A stretch of DNA of 58,210 bases from Sphingomonas lacusdianchii (GCF_022664395.1 NZ_JAKRET010000018.1:1-58210); one strand, 5' to 3'; positions 7,662 to 16,274 are shown, counted from the stretch's first letter. Program-made: numbers and translations. The notes: a model not told the origin generated them from the letters alone.

Positions 7662-8597
7662 TCAGGCGGCCAGCGCGTCCGGGTGGCCGCGGCCTCGTTC
7701 GGCGAAGGCCAGGTGAAAGCGGTCGAGCCATTCGCCCATCTTCGGGCGCTCGCCGACGGGGATCGCAGCCGCGACGTCCTGGAAGCGGATGAGGTCGGTG
7801 GGAGCATCGCGGACGATGCGATCGACTTCATCGGCTCCCAGTAGGCCCTCGGCCCGGATGAACGCGGTCATCGATCCGGGACGTGTCCTGGTCGACTTGC
7901 GCCATAGCCCTTCGACCGTATGGAGCCGGGGCGCGGCGCGTGCCTCCACCAGGACGATCAGTCGGAGGCACCATGGTGGAAGGCTGCGGATCTCGTCCGG
8001 CTTGTTCGCGATGCACAGGATGCACGCCGACTTGGGTGGCACGGGCAGGCCTTCGGCCTCGATGCGCGACACGCATCGCGGGCGGTTCCATTGCCAGTCA
8101 CGCAGCGGCGATCGACAATCGTAGAGTGGGTCGTCGATCGTCAGCGCATGGTTGGCGCGCGCGGTGTCGCGGGGGCCAGCATCATAGCCGATCAGTCGGA
8201 TGACCCGCTGGCCGCGGTCCCATGCCTCGACCGCAGGCTGCCACGTCTTGAGGAAAGCGTCCTGTGGGGCCTTCTTGTACTTGAGGCTGCATGACGATCC
8301 GCCAAGCGATTTGCTCGGCAAGGTCGCGTTCGTCAGGCACATTTCGAGGATTCCGAAGTACGGCGGCCAGTGCTTGAACCGCTTGGGCACGTAGGAGACG
8401 AGCTCGAACCGGATGCCGCGGTCGCGCATCCAGGGGCGGATGATGTCGAGGTAGTCGTAGGTTTCCGGCTTCTCGTTGCCGGTGTCCGCGCTGAGGACGA
8501 GATCAGGAGCCTGCCCGCGGGCATGCAGCTCGATCAGCAGCGCTGTGCTGTCGACGCCTATCCCGTACGACAGCACGGACGGAGGGGGCGGCAGCAT
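7662..8597 (-). CDS. PP-loop ATPase, PAPS-reductase-like (311 aa)
   Basis: The N-terminus carries a PP-loop SYGIGVDSTALL (residues 9-20) followed by LVLSADTGNEKPETYDYL, typical of the adenine nucleotide alpha hydrolase/PAPS reductase superfamily. Later come CSLKYKKAPQDAFL and a Cys pair in PPKSACILCIANKPDEI. Relatives activate a substrate by adenylation; DndC in DNA phosphorothioation and QueC in deazaguanine synthesis share the fold. Its position 36 bases upstream of the DUF3768/DpdA-like/Mom-like run makes a role in nucleic-acid modification plausible, but that is inference. It starts 1 base after the GHKL gene stop, with an SD inside that gene. Confidence 0.75.
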   Translation of the reverse strand: MLPPPPSVLSYGIGVDSTALLIELHARGQAPDLVLSADTGNEKPETYDYLDIIRPWMRDRGIRFELVSYVPKRFKHWPPYFGILEMCLTNATLPSKSLGGSSCSLKYKKAPQDAFLKTWQPAVEAWDRGQRVIRLIGYDAGPRDTARANHALTIDDPLYDCRSPLRDWQWNRPRCVSRIEAEGLPVPPKSACILCIANKPDEIRSLPPWCLRLIVLVEARAAPRLHTVEGLWRKSTRTRPGSMTAFIRAEGLLGADEVDRIVRDAPTDLIRFQDVAAAIPVGERPKMGEWLDRFHLAFAERGRGHPDALAA

Positions 8598-8598
8598 G

Positions 8599-10293
8599 TC
8601 ACGCGCCCTCCTCGTTGGTGTCGGTCGGCGGGGCGGCGCGCTCGACGATCTTCACCTCGAGACGCTCGCGGTTGATGACGACCGTCACTGTTCGGTCGGC
8701 GGGAACCATGAAATAGTGTCCCGACAGCTTATCGCGGATGCGGCTCTCGAGCGCTGCATCGTCACCCTCGAGAAGGCCGATGATCCGCTCGGCCGCATCC
8801 GCCTGGAAGCGCTCTAGCTGGGTGTCATAGCTGTCAGCGTCGCTGTCGGAAGACGGCTCGAACGCGGCACGCTCGAACAGATCGGCGACCGCGAGGGCGG
8901 GCCGGCTGCTACCGCGGCACACGAAGATGGACGTCCCGTCGACCGAGTTGCAGGTCCATTCGTCCGGCGCGAAGGCCACATCGGCAGCGGTCGAGGCCTC
9001 GATCGACGCGCCCGCGTGCGAGATGGTGGCCTCCAGCGTGATCGCGTCGACCCAGCCATCCTCGGCCTCAGCAGGCGCATCGAGCGTAGCCGAAACCACG
9101 AAGTCGAGGTTGCCCTGCACGATGCGGAACCGCAGGTCGTCCACGCGGGCGAGGACGTCGTACCAGCGATAGCCGATGAAGGCGTCCTGAGCCATGACAA
9201 GGGGCCCGCCGAACGGGTTGTGGGTGGCGATCGCCTCCGCTGCCGGTTGTGCGACCAGCGCGTCGAAGTCGGACATGACCACCATCGCAGGATCGGTGAT
9301 GCGCTCGCCCGAGGCATAGTTGCGACCGCTATCGGCCGCGGGTGCGATCCATGCGAAGAGGTATGCCGCCGCTTCCGGCAGATCGACACCGAGGTCGACC
9401 GCCTCGCGCCAGCGTTCGGCCGACAGCCGGTGCGATCCTTGCGCGGCGATCGCGCGGTAGATGGCGATGCTCACCGCCCGGCGCAGTTCTGTCAGGCCGT
9501 TGTTCTCGATCGCCTCCTTGCGTGCCGGGAGCACGAGCTGGATCTGTGGCGCGTCAAAGATGTCGACGCGCGCGATCCAATGATGGCCTCGGTCGACCTC
9601 CTGGACGTCCGGCAGCTTGCAGGAGATCGTCAGCCCATGGAAGTTCAAGCGTCCGTCGTGGGTCGAGTAGGATGACGGATGTTTTTGGAAGACCCCGATG
9701 CGGGTTCCGTTCCATTCCTCGATATGGACTGCGTCCGCCAGCCAGTCCTCGCGCGGCAGTGCCTTGCCGTCGAGCGTCACCGGCAGCGGATAGTGTTTCG
9801 CCGCCTTGGCGACGTCGTCAGCGAGCGTCTTCAGCCAGCTGTCCGGCACCTTGATGGTGATGGCGGTGCCGCGCGAGATCGGGTCGGGCGAGATCGCGAT
9901 CGGCCGGCTCGTTTCCCAGGCCGAGGCGGGGATGTGTGCCATCCATCCTTGGCGATCAGGACGGGAGAAGGAACGCACCATCACGTCTCGTCCGGCGAGG
10001 CTGAAAACTCCCATGCCGGCAGGATCTTCCATGCGGCGCGTCTCGTCGGACCATCCCGAACGACCCAGCGTCACAATCGACGTGGGGTCGGCGATTCCAT
10101 GCCCGTCATCGATGATGTGGAGGAGCGTATCGGGACCTCCCGACTGGATCAGCACGGCAACCGCAAGAGCGCCGGCGCGCCGAGCGTTCTGGAAGAGCTC
10201 GGTCACCACGTCGAAGGCGGTGTTGTTGAACAGCCGGGTGACCTTCGCGATCGTCTCGGGTGCGACCGCGGTCGCGATGGTGGCGGGGATCAT
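8599..10293 (-). CDS. GHKL-family ATPase (564 aa)
   Basis: The start MIPATIATAVAPETI at 10293 has AGGAG 7 bases upstream. The N-terminal 110 residues show the Bergerat ATP site: AFDVVTELFQNARRAGA (N box, Glu and Asn present), IIDDGHGIADP (G1 box, Asp present) and DPAGMGVFSLAGRDVMVRS (G2 box). This is like Hsp90, MutL and MORC. The 450-residue remainder has no known domain that I recognise. GHKL ATPases of this layout occur in restriction and anti-phage loci as well as on plasmids, so a DNA-conflict role is possible. It sits between the SANT-repeat/HerA pair and the PP-loop gene, on one strand. Confidence 0.75.
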   Translation of the reverse strand: MIPATIATAVAPETIAKVTRLFNNTAFDVVTELFQNARRAGALAVAVLIQSGGPDTLLHIIDDGHGIADPTSIVTLGRSGWSDETRRMEDPAGMGVFSLAGRDVMVRSFSRPDRQGWMAHIPASAWETSRPIAISPDPISRGTAITIKVPDSWLKTLADDVAKAAKHYPLPVTLDGKALPREDWLADAVHIEEWNGTRIGVFQKHPSSYSTHDGRLNFHGLTISCKLPDVQEVDRGHHWIARVDIFDAPQIQLVLPARKEAIENNGLTELRRAVSIAIYRAIAAQGSHRLSAERWREAVDLGVDLPEAAAYLFAWIAPAADSGRNYASGERITDPAMVVMSDFDALVAQPAAEAIATHNPFGGPLVMAQDAFIGYRWYDVLARVDDLRFRIVQGNLDFVVSATLDAPAEAEDGWVDAITLEATISHAGASIEASTAADVAFAPDEWTCNSVDGTSIFVCRGSSRPALAVADLFERAAFEPSSDSDADSYDTQLERFQADAAERIIGLLEGDDAALESRIRDKLSGHYFMVPADRTVTVVINRERLEVKIVERAAPPTDTNEEGA

Positions 10294-10339
10294 GATGCGC
10301 TCCTCGTGGCTGGCGTGTCCTTCACGCCCGCCCGGTCCC

Positions 10340-10353
10340 TCCCCCTCCCCTTC
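10340..10353 (-). repeat. Polypurine element, exact copy 3
   Basis: Minus-strand GAAGGGGAGGGGGA, 20 bases after the stop at 10374 and 46 bases before the start at 10293. Confidence 0.7.
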
Positions 10354-10373
10354 GATCCAGGGTCGTTCCGCGC

Positions 10374-11594
10374 CTATGGCTGCGGAGCAAGGGCGAGGAT
10401 GTCCTGCAGCGTCGGTGCAGACTCGCGACGCGGACGTCGGCTGAACTTGAGGCCTTGCTTCTCGGCGTACTTGTGGACGCCCGCGTAATTGCGCCCCAAG
10501 GCGACGACGAGGTCGGGCAAGGCGATGCCATGAGCATGCGCGAGCGCGAGCGCGCGGCATTCGTCATCGCTCCAAGGCCGTTGGTAGCCGTGGACCAATC
10601 CCAAGATATTTGCGCGAGTGAAGAGGGAGGCCTTGGTACGGCCCATCTTGGTGGCGAGATCCGTCATCGGCATCTTGCCATAGTGTTCGCGCAGCGTTGC
10701 GATGTCGCCCTCGGTCCAGACGGGACCGCTCCGGAAGCCGTCCCGATTGGCGTGAGTACCGCGCAGACCAAGGTATTCGGCCCGCCACTTGATCGAGTGG
10801 GTGGTACGGCCGAGCCGCGCTATGAGCGGCGTCCGGCTCGTTCCGTCGGCATAGACGCGCATCAACAAAGCGTCCTCGTCTGAAGTCCATGGACGGCCCC
10901 AACCGCGGCCGTAGCCGAGCTTGCGCAGGTGCGGGCCAAACCCCGCCTTCGTGCGTCGGGGAAAGCCCTCCGCGACCATCATCTCTATGATATCGACGTA
11001 GCGATGGCCCTCAGCCGCGAGTGTCAGCGCGCGTGCCGCCTCGGCCTCGGTCCATCCTGGCGGGTTGTTCGGGTGTCGCAGCCCAAGGTTGCTCGCGTGC
11101 GTGATCGTGCCCGAGAGCGGGCGACCGATCAGGACTGCGATCTGTGCGACCGGTATCGCGCGCTCGAAGCCGGCGCGCAGCTGAGCATCCTCCCACTCGG
11201 TCCAGCGTGGGGCATTGCCTTCGGTAAGGCCGAGAAGGCCGGCGCGAGCATAAACGGCGGTGCAGGCTCGTCCGAGATCCTGTGCGAGCGCGGATGCGGG
11301 ACGTGAGCCGTACTCGCGTGTCAGCCAGGCGTCCTCGGCCTCGGACCAGTTCCGCTGCGAGTTTCGGCGCAACCCCAAGGTCGCGATCTTGTCGCGGACG
11401 CCGTGGATGCGCCGACCGATCGCTGACGCGATTTCATCTATCGCTATGTCGTCGCGAAACAGGCGCTCCAGCGTTGCGACCTCGTCGGGCATCCAGGCAT
11501 CGCCACGGTACGCCATTTCGCGAAGCCGGCCTGTCGGCGCCGTTCGTACCGGACAGGCGACGAGCTCGACGATATCTGGCGCTAGGTCGGTCAT
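10374..11594 (-). CDS. Protein of seven tandem SANT/Myb-like helix-turn-helix repeats (406 aa)
   Basis: Nearly the whole protein consists of seven units of 45-57 residues. Each begins with W-(T/S)-x2-E/D and ends in a (L/I)GR...RA..LGL-type recognition helix; the leading Trp residues are at 34, 83, 131, 181, 236, 293 and 341. Examples are WTEWEDAQL...IGRPLSGTITHASNLGL and WTSDEDALL...LGRTTHSIKWRAEYLGL. Single or double units of this kind are known in GcrA-like and phage DNA-binding proteins, so the array should bind extended or repeated DNA. The start overlaps the HerA-like gene stop (ATGA), implying a joint function. Confidence 0.75.
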   Translation of the reverse strand: MTDLAPDIVELVACPVRTAPTGRLREMAYRGDAWMPDEVATLERLFRDDIAIDEIASAIGRRIHGVRDKIATLGLRRNSQRNWSEAEDAWLTREYGSRPASALAQDLGRACTAVYARAGLLGLTEGNAPRWTEWEDAQLRAGFERAIPVAQIAVLIGRPLSGTITHASNLGLRHPNNPPGWTEAEAARALTLAAEGHRYVDIIEMMVAEGFPRRTKAGFGPHLRKLGYGRGWGRPWTSDEDALLMRVYADGTSRTPLIARLGRTTHSIKWRAEYLGLRGTHANRDGFRSGPVWTEGDIATLREHYGKMPMTDLATKMGRTKASLFTRANILGLVHGYQRPWSDDECRALALAHAHGIALPDLVVALGRNYAGVHKYAEKQGLKFSRRPRRESAPTLQDILALAPQP

Positions 11595-12799
11595 AGGGCC
11601 ACCACTGCGACGTCGCTGAGGCGGGCACGTAGACGCGCATGGAGACGCGCAATGCGGTCGTCGCCCTTGGGCATCGTGTCGACAGCAGTGATCGCCGACA
11701 GGAGGTTGAGCGCCCGATCGGTTCGCTCCGCATCGAGCGACAGGTGTCTTGCGAGATCGCGCGCCGTGCTGGCGTTCGGGGAAATGCGTTTGAGTGCCTC
11801 GACGATCGCGGCAGCATCGGTCGCGGCGGGATCAAGGAGGAAGGCGTCGAGCGCGCGCGTGCCCTTGAGCGCGATCGCAGGGCCATGGTCTGCCACCTCG
11901 GCAAGCCCGGCGAGGTCGAGCAACCGAGCCGCCTCGGTCGCGTCGACAGAGGCCGCGGCGCGCAGCTCTGGGGTCTTTCCGATATGCTCGGTGATCGTCG
12001 GATCGATGTGGGCGAGGCAGGGTGTCGCCGAAAGGGCCGGTCCCATCGCGAAGAAGTCGCCAGGGACGAGCGTGCGAAGCGCATCGGCCTCCTTGGCTGA
12101 GAAGCCGAGAAGATCGGCTGCTCGCGCGATGTCGCGATCGAAGACGTTGAGGCCCACGAGGACGTTCTGCAGCTCGGAAACCACGGAGGTCGATAGCTTG
12201 GCGAGCCGCTGGGTGGCGATCACGGGTGCCAGGCCACGCTTACGGCCGCGAGCGCACAGATCGGTGAGCGTCGCGACGCCGAGGCGTCGCGCCTCCGCGT
12301 CTCGAGCGGACCCGGCGACGTGTGGCGCGAGCAGGTGTCCCTCGTCGATGCAGACAAGGACGGTGTGATCCCAGTCGTCACGCGGCGCACCGATGAGACC
12401 GGCGAAGAAGGCTGCCGCCTTGATGATGCGCTGATCGGGATCCAAGTCGGTCAGGTCGATGTGGATCGACAGCCGATGATGTCGGCTCCGCGCGGCCGCT
12501 GCGGTTAGGCCATCGGCGGTCAGTTCGACCGCCCGGATCGTGGTGGCACCGATGTGACGGGCGAGGTTTTCGAACTCGCCCTCGGGGTCGACGATCGCGA
12601 TCGTCGTGTAGTCGAACGCTTCTTCAATGATCCGGCGCAGCGTTCGGCTCTTTCCCGCACCCGAGCTGCCCTGGATGAGCAGGCGCCCGGCAAGAAGTCG
12701 ATCGAGATCAAGGTGGAGTGCGCCGCTCGAATGGTGGCCCAGCGGTACGCGATTGTCTGCGGCCTCGGGGAGCGGCCTGATGGGGGTGACGCAGGTCAT
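11591..12799 (-). CDS. HerA/FtsK-like ATPase (DUF87 type, 402 aa)
   Basis: The start MTCVTPIRPL is at 12799. The P-loop reads QGSSGAGKSRTL (about residues 42-53), followed by IAIVDPEGEFENL, an arrangement typical of HerA/DUF87 ATPases. The Walker B site is VLVCIDEGHLLAP, and a sensor-like Q is found in GLAPVIATQRLAKL. These ring ATPases pump or resect DNA with a partner nuclease. No NurA homologue is adjacent; the nearest nuclease candidate is the gene at 13542-14861. It is coupled to the downstream SANT-repeat gene. Confidence 0.8.
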   Translation of the reverse strand: MTCVTPIRPLPEAADNRVPLGHHSSGALHLDLDRLLAGRLLIQGSSGAGKSRTLRRIIEEAFDYTTIAIVDPEGEFENLARHIGATTIRAVELTADGLTAAAARSRHHRLSIHIDLTDLDPDQRIIKAAAFFAGLIGAPRDDWDHTVLVCIDEGHLLAPHVAGSARDAEARRLGVATLTDLCARGRKRGLAPVIATQRLAKLSTSVVSELQNVLVGLNVFDRDIARAADLLGFSAKEADALRTLVPGDFFAMGPALSATPCLAHIDPTITEHIGKTPELRAAASVDATEAARLLDLAGLAEVADHGPAIALKGTRALDAFLLDPAATDAAAIVEALKRISPNASTARDLARHLSLDAERTDRALNLLSAITAVDTMPKGDDRIARLHARLRARLSDVAVVAL

Positions 12800-12837
12800 A
12801 GCGGCATCCTTGTTCTGGCGTCGTATGGTTTGGGGTG

Positions 12838-13482
12838 TCAGGTCAGGGCGGCGACCTGCTTGGTGATCGGCGCCGTGCTTGCGACCCGCTCTGCCGAGAG
12901 CGTGTCGAAGGTTTCGGGCATGACCCGAGCGTCGTAGCGTGCCTTGTCGACGAGGCCGTAGATGGGCTCGCCCTCGTGGCGCGCGAAGCCGAGCGCATCC
13001 ACGCTGGCGACACGGCGAAAGACGCATCCGACCTTGCCGTCAGGAACCCAGTCCGCCCATGACCCGGACGCCGAGACGCTCTCGTACTGCCCAATGATGG
13101 CGGTGTAGGCGGCGCGACGGCGGACGACGTGGCTTTCTCCGATCGTCACCTCCTCGCCGGTCAAGGCCGTCCAGCGATCCGGATGCCAGCATCGCACCGA
13201 CCGACGGGCGTTCTCGACCTGAAGAGCGATGCCGGGCACGGGCAAGCGGCGGAACTCGCTCGCAAAACCGTAGAGAACCAGCGCATAGTCGACGTCCTCC
13301 TCGTAGAATGGGTCCGCTCGACGAAGTGCCTCGGGCATCGCGGCTTGACGTTCATCGGAAAGGACGTAGCCGCCATGGCTCGGCGTCGAGACGCGCCAGA
13401 TGCCGTGAAGAACCTGGTCGGCGCGATCGGGTGTTCCCCATGGCGTTGTGTCGGGCCGGGGGCTCGGCTGGAAGCGGGTCAT
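12838..13482 (-). CDS. DUF7007-like protein (214 aa)
   Basis: GGGAG lies 7 bases before the ATG at 13482. The TTPWGTPDRADQVLHGIWRV start, STPSHGGYVLSDERQAAMP and DPFYEEDVDYALVLYGF match the pattern I know as DUF7007, common on alphaproteobacterial plasmids and without known function. A second beta-rich half (IGQYESVSASGSWADWVPDG) follows. It lies 38 bases upstream of the HerA-like gene. Confidence 0.65.
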   Translation of the reverse strand: MTRFQPSPRPDTTPWGTPDRADQVLHGIWRVSTPSHGGYVLSDERQAAMPEALRRADPFYEEDVDYALVLYGFASEFRRLPVPGIALQVENARRSVRCWHPDRWTALTGEEVTIGESHVVRRRAAYTAIIGQYESVSASGSWADWVPDGKVGCVFRRVASVDALGFARHEGEPIYGLVDKARYDARVMPETFDTLSAERVASTAPITKQVAALT

Positions 13483-13511
13483 CTGTCGTCTCCCTTATGG
13501 ATCGGACAGGT

Positions 13512-13528
13512 CCCTCCCTCTCTCCTTC
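13512..13528 (-). repeat. Polypurine element, degenerate copy
   Basis: Minus-strand GAAGGAGAGAGGGAGGG, in the 59-base gap before the start at 13482. Confidence 0.45.
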
Positions 13529-13541
13529 AATGAACCCAGGA

Positions 13542-14861
13542 TCACCCGATATGCAGCTGATCGAGCACGGCCGCTTCGAGGGCGCCATCTTCCAGGTCCT
13601 CGGCATGGATCGTCACCACCGGAGCGATCTCGCGGAGCTTCTCCACCTGTCGCATCTTGAGGCCCAACGTGTCGGCGTCGTGCCCGGTGACCACCTCCAG
13701 CGCCGCTTCCATGACCTCTCCTGTTGTGAAGTCACGTAGATCGAGGAGCAGATCGGGGCGGACCTCGCCCGCACTCGTCGCGACGTCGAAGAGCAGCCTT
13801 TTGAACCCGATGCCGATGCCGCGCCGGCGGAGTCGGTATTGCAGATCGAGCAGACCCACGATGGTCTCGCGCTCCGCTGCATTATGCACGGCAATGAAGT
13901 TGGAGGGGCGAGCGACAGGCTGCGCATACGCCCGAAGCGCAGCATAGCCCTCGCGCGGGTTATGTTCGCCGATCACTGCAAGGACCAGGAACGGAGGCCC
14001 GATCCGGCGCTGATGAACGCCGATGTGCCTGATGCGATTTTTCACGATGAGCTCGCGTCCGCCCGCCAGCGTCACCGTCGTTCCCGAAATATCGACGGCG
14101 TAGAGCAGGAGGAATGCCTGTGGCGCATGTTCGGCGGGCCAGTGGCGCGCCGCCTCGCGCAGCTTCGCGAAGACGATGCCGCGTTCGTAGGGGTCTATAT
14201 GGGTGTAGAGGTGGCGTGCGAGCGGAATGCCGGGAGCTATCTCGACGCGCTCGGCCGCGCTGCGCAGCCGTCCGAACTCCAGCGCCATCGACGCCTCACG
14301 AGGTTCTCCCCTACCCAGCGGCTCGACAACGTTGACCTGAGCCATTTCCATTAGCTGCCAGAGCAGGCGCGCAAGGCGCGGTATCGCAACGCCGCGCGTG
14401 CGATCATCTGGCTCGTCGTCTTCAGGAAGCTGGGCGAGCTTCTCAGGCGCGAGCCGGTGCGCGGAGAAGAGACCGTCTGGCTCGTTGATGGTGCGCGGCG
14501 TCGCGGTCGCCTTCTCGCGGATGCGGGGAGGTGCCTGTTCGCGAAAGAACGGGCAGTCGACATGGTGCTCCGGTCGCCGCTGCCGGATGCTCGTAAGGCG
14601 CCTGAGGTAGTATGTCTCGGCCTCAGACAGATAGGCTGGCGATAGCAGTGGTGGGTCAGCCGCGTCCCCGAGGCAGTCGCATGCGATCCACTGATGATGA
14701 TCGCGCGCTTTGACCACCATGATGACCGAAGCCCGATGATCGCTGTCTTCGCCATCGCCGCTGTACCAGCGCACCAACGCGCGTCGCACGACGTCGGGGA
14801 CGCCGGTGCGTGACGTAAGCCCTCTGGTGTCGCGCGGTACGAGCCACATGAGCGGGATCAT
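13542..14861 (-). CDS. DUF1173-like protein with Cys/His cluster and possible nuclease-like C-terminus (439 aa)
   Basis: Residues 61-103 hold a likely zinc site: CDC (61, 63) and HHVDC (His 99/100, Cys 103). The C-terminal 100 residues read RPDLLLDLRDF, then MEAALEVVTGHDAD and LGLKMRQVEKL. This is reminiscent of a PD-(D/E)xK fold, with Asp, Glu and Lys in the right order but not a textbook motif. The combination resembles DUF1173 plasmid proteins. I see no convincing Shine-Dalgarno at 14861 or at the ATG 12 bases later, so the start is uncertain. It heads the minus-strand string that includes the HerA-like and GHKL genes. Confidence 0.55.
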   Translation of the reverse strand: MIPLMWLVPRDTRGLTSRTGVPDVVRRALVRWYSGDGEDSDHRASVIMVVKARDHHQWIACDCLGDAADPPLLSPAYLSEAETYYLRRLTSIRQRRPEHHVDCPFFREQAPPRIREKATATPRTINEPDGLFSAHRLAPEKLAQLPEDDEPDDRTRGVAIPRLARLLWQLMEMAQVNVVEPLGRGEPREASMALEFGRLRSAAERVEIAPGIPLARHLYTHIDPYERGIVFAKLREAARHWPAEHAPQAFLLLYAVDISGTTVTLAGGRELIVKNRIRHIGVHQRRIGPPFLVLAVIGEHNPREGYAALRAYAQPVARPSNFIAVHNAAERETIVGLLDLQYRLRRRGIGIGFKRLLFDVATSAGEVRPDLLLDLRDFTTGEVMEAALEVVTGHDADTLGLKMRQVEKLREIAPVVTIHAEDLEDGALEAAVLDQLHIG

Positions 14862-14951
14862 ATCGGAAGATCAGAGGGTGAAAAGGTGCCGATGAACACT
14901 CGCAAGGTCGCAGATGTTCACGTTACGTTCGGAGGACAGGAGGATTAGGTC

Positions 14952-15476
14952 ATGAAGCTTCAAGATTTCACCGGGCCGATCGATCTCGACCTCACGTTGC
15001 GCGACGCCTCGCTCAACCCCGACGTCCGACCGACCCGCCGCGCCATCGCCGCGGCCTCGATCGGTATCGAGCCGGAGGATGCCTACTATTCCGTGCGTGA
15101 GCTGCGGGAGGCATGCGAGTGGATCCACGAGGGCGACCCTGCCGGCAAGGCGAAGCTGGCGCAGATGCTCGGCAATCGCTGCGACGATTATCAGCGGTGC
15201 ATCTACTACAATCTCGCGGGTCGTGGCGTGTGTGTGCTGATCGACGATCTGCTGTGGCTGGAGGCGCTGCTGCTCGGACGGGGACGCGTGGCAGGGTATC
15301 TGCATCGCACGAAGGCGCCGAAGCGGATCGCGCCGGCTCCCTACGTGGCGGCCGAGCCCGATGGCCCGGTTGGCCGTTTCGAGGCCGAGTTTGCGATCGG
15401 CGCCTCCTGGTCGCACGACCCGGGTCCCGACTACGATCCGATCGATCGTCCAGCAAAGCGCGATCGCCCGGCATAG
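14952..15476 (+). CDS. Hypothetical protein (174 aa)
   Basis: A plus-strand gene divergent from the DUF1173-like gene, with an AGGAGGA Shine-Dalgarno. The central part is helical (YYSVRELREACEWIHEGDPA, KAKLAQMLGNRCDDYQRCIYY) with three Cys; the tail is Pro/Asp-rich and probably disordered. No family is recognised. It ends 22 bases before a bidirectional terminator. Confidence 0.65.
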   Translation: MKLQDFTGPIDLDLTLRDASLNPDVRPTRRAIAAASIGIEPEDAYYSVRELREACEWIHEGDPAGKAKLAQMLGNRCDDYQRCIYYNLAGRGVCVLIDDLLWLEALLLGRGRVAGYLHRTKAPKRIAPAPYVAAEPDGPVGRFEAEFAIGASWSHDPGPDYDPIDRPAKRDRPA

Positions 15477-15498
15477 GGCTGGAGCCTACCAAACAAAA

Positions 15499-15531
15499 AA
15501 AGCGGTCCGGCATCGTCAGCCGGACCGCTTT
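15499..15531. terminator. Bidirectional intrinsic terminator
   Basis: A perfect 13-base-pair stem (AAAGCGGTCCGGC and its complement) encloses a 7-base loop. On the minus strand it runs into a long T tract (complement of 15491-15500), a strong terminator for the thermonuclease gene; on the plus strand TTTGTGT follows. It separates two convergent genes. Confidence 0.85.
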
Positions 15532-15549
15532 GTGTAGCGGGTACAGGCA

Positions 15550-16065
15550 TCAGGCCCGCTCGCATGTGAGGCGTTCCCCGCGACGCCATTTCTCGGGATC
15601 GATCCAGGCGCCGGCATGGGCGCCGCGCTTGTTGGTCCTCGCATCCTCGTAAGCGCTCATATACCGCCCGGCGCGATCCGGATCGCTCCTGAGATACTTC
15701 GTGGCCGGCACCGCCCACCCCTGAGCGATCAGTTGCTCGCCCAGGTCAGAGCCGTTCACACTGACCACGGCAACCGGTCGACCGTAGCTGCTACTGCCAA
15801 CCAAACGGATCGTCGCCTCCCCCGAGCGGAGCATGCGGGCGGTCGCGTCTTGCGCGAGCTTGCCGCAAGGATAGCAGCCGCTGGAGATCTGGCAGAGTTG
15901 CTTCCGCTCGAAGGCGTCCGCCCCTGAGAACCGGAAGTCGATGCTGATGGTGTCGCCGTCCAGCGCGCGGCCTCGTCCGGTGAGATCCTGTGCGGGCTCG
16001 TGCCCGGGCTCGGCTGCCCCGCAGGCCGCAAGTGCGACAAGGGCAAGGAGGATCGCCGTCTTCAT
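15550..16065 (-). CDS. Thermonuclease-family lipoprotein (171 aa)
   Basis: The start MKTAILLALVALAACG at 16065 gives a lipoprotein signal with lipobox LAAC (Cys 15), so the nuclease is probably attached to the membrane on the periplasmic side. The body follows the staphylococcal-nuclease (SNase) plan: GRALDGDTISIDF, LCQISSGCYPCGKLAQ, SSSYGRPVAVVSVNGSDLGEQLIAQGWA and RTNKRGAHAGAW. The catalytic Arg of the first site seems to be replaced (DAFERKQLCQ). Such genes are frequent near conjugation loci of alphaproteobacteria. ATGA overlap with the upstream gene. Confidence 0.8.
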   Translation of the reverse strand: MKTAILLALVALAACGAAEPGHEPAQDLTGRGRALDGDTISIDFRFSGADAFERKQLCQISSGCYPCGKLAQDATARMLRSGEATIRLVGSSSYGRPVAVVSVNGSDLGEQLIAQGWAVPATKYLRSDPDRAGRYMSAYEDARTNKRGAHAGAWIDPEKWRRGERLTCERA

Positions 16066-16274
16066 GCGTAACGCAGCTCGAGCTCGACGTTCGGATCGTC
16101 GACGAGCGCCGGGATGACCCGGAAGGGCTGAAGGATATCTCCGGTACGCACGACCGAGACTTGGCGCGCCCCGGCGTCGAACATGCGGGCGGCGACCGCC
16201 TGCGCGTTGGCGCGGCTGCATAGATGCGATCGCTTGGGGCTGATCGGAGCGGTGAGGTCATCGTGACGGAGCAT
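16062..16274 (-). CDS. Small hypothetical protein (70 aa)
   Basis: The start MLRHDDLTAPISPKRSHLCS at 16274 follows AGGA with an 8-base gap. The rest (AQAVAARMFDAGARQVSVVR, then PFRVIP and VELELRYA) suggests a small alpha/beta protein. It overlaps the thermonuclease gene start. Family unknown. Confidence 0.6.
   Translation of the reverse strand: MLRHDDLTAPISPKRSHLCSRANAQAVAARMFDAGARQVSVVRTGDILQPFRVIPALVDDPNVELELRYA

Noticed and set aside
14893..14920. TGAACA-N16-TGTTCA inverted repeat between the divergent genes as an SOS-type operator
   Set aside because: The spacing does not match the alphaproteobacterial LexA box and six-base arms are easily found by chance.
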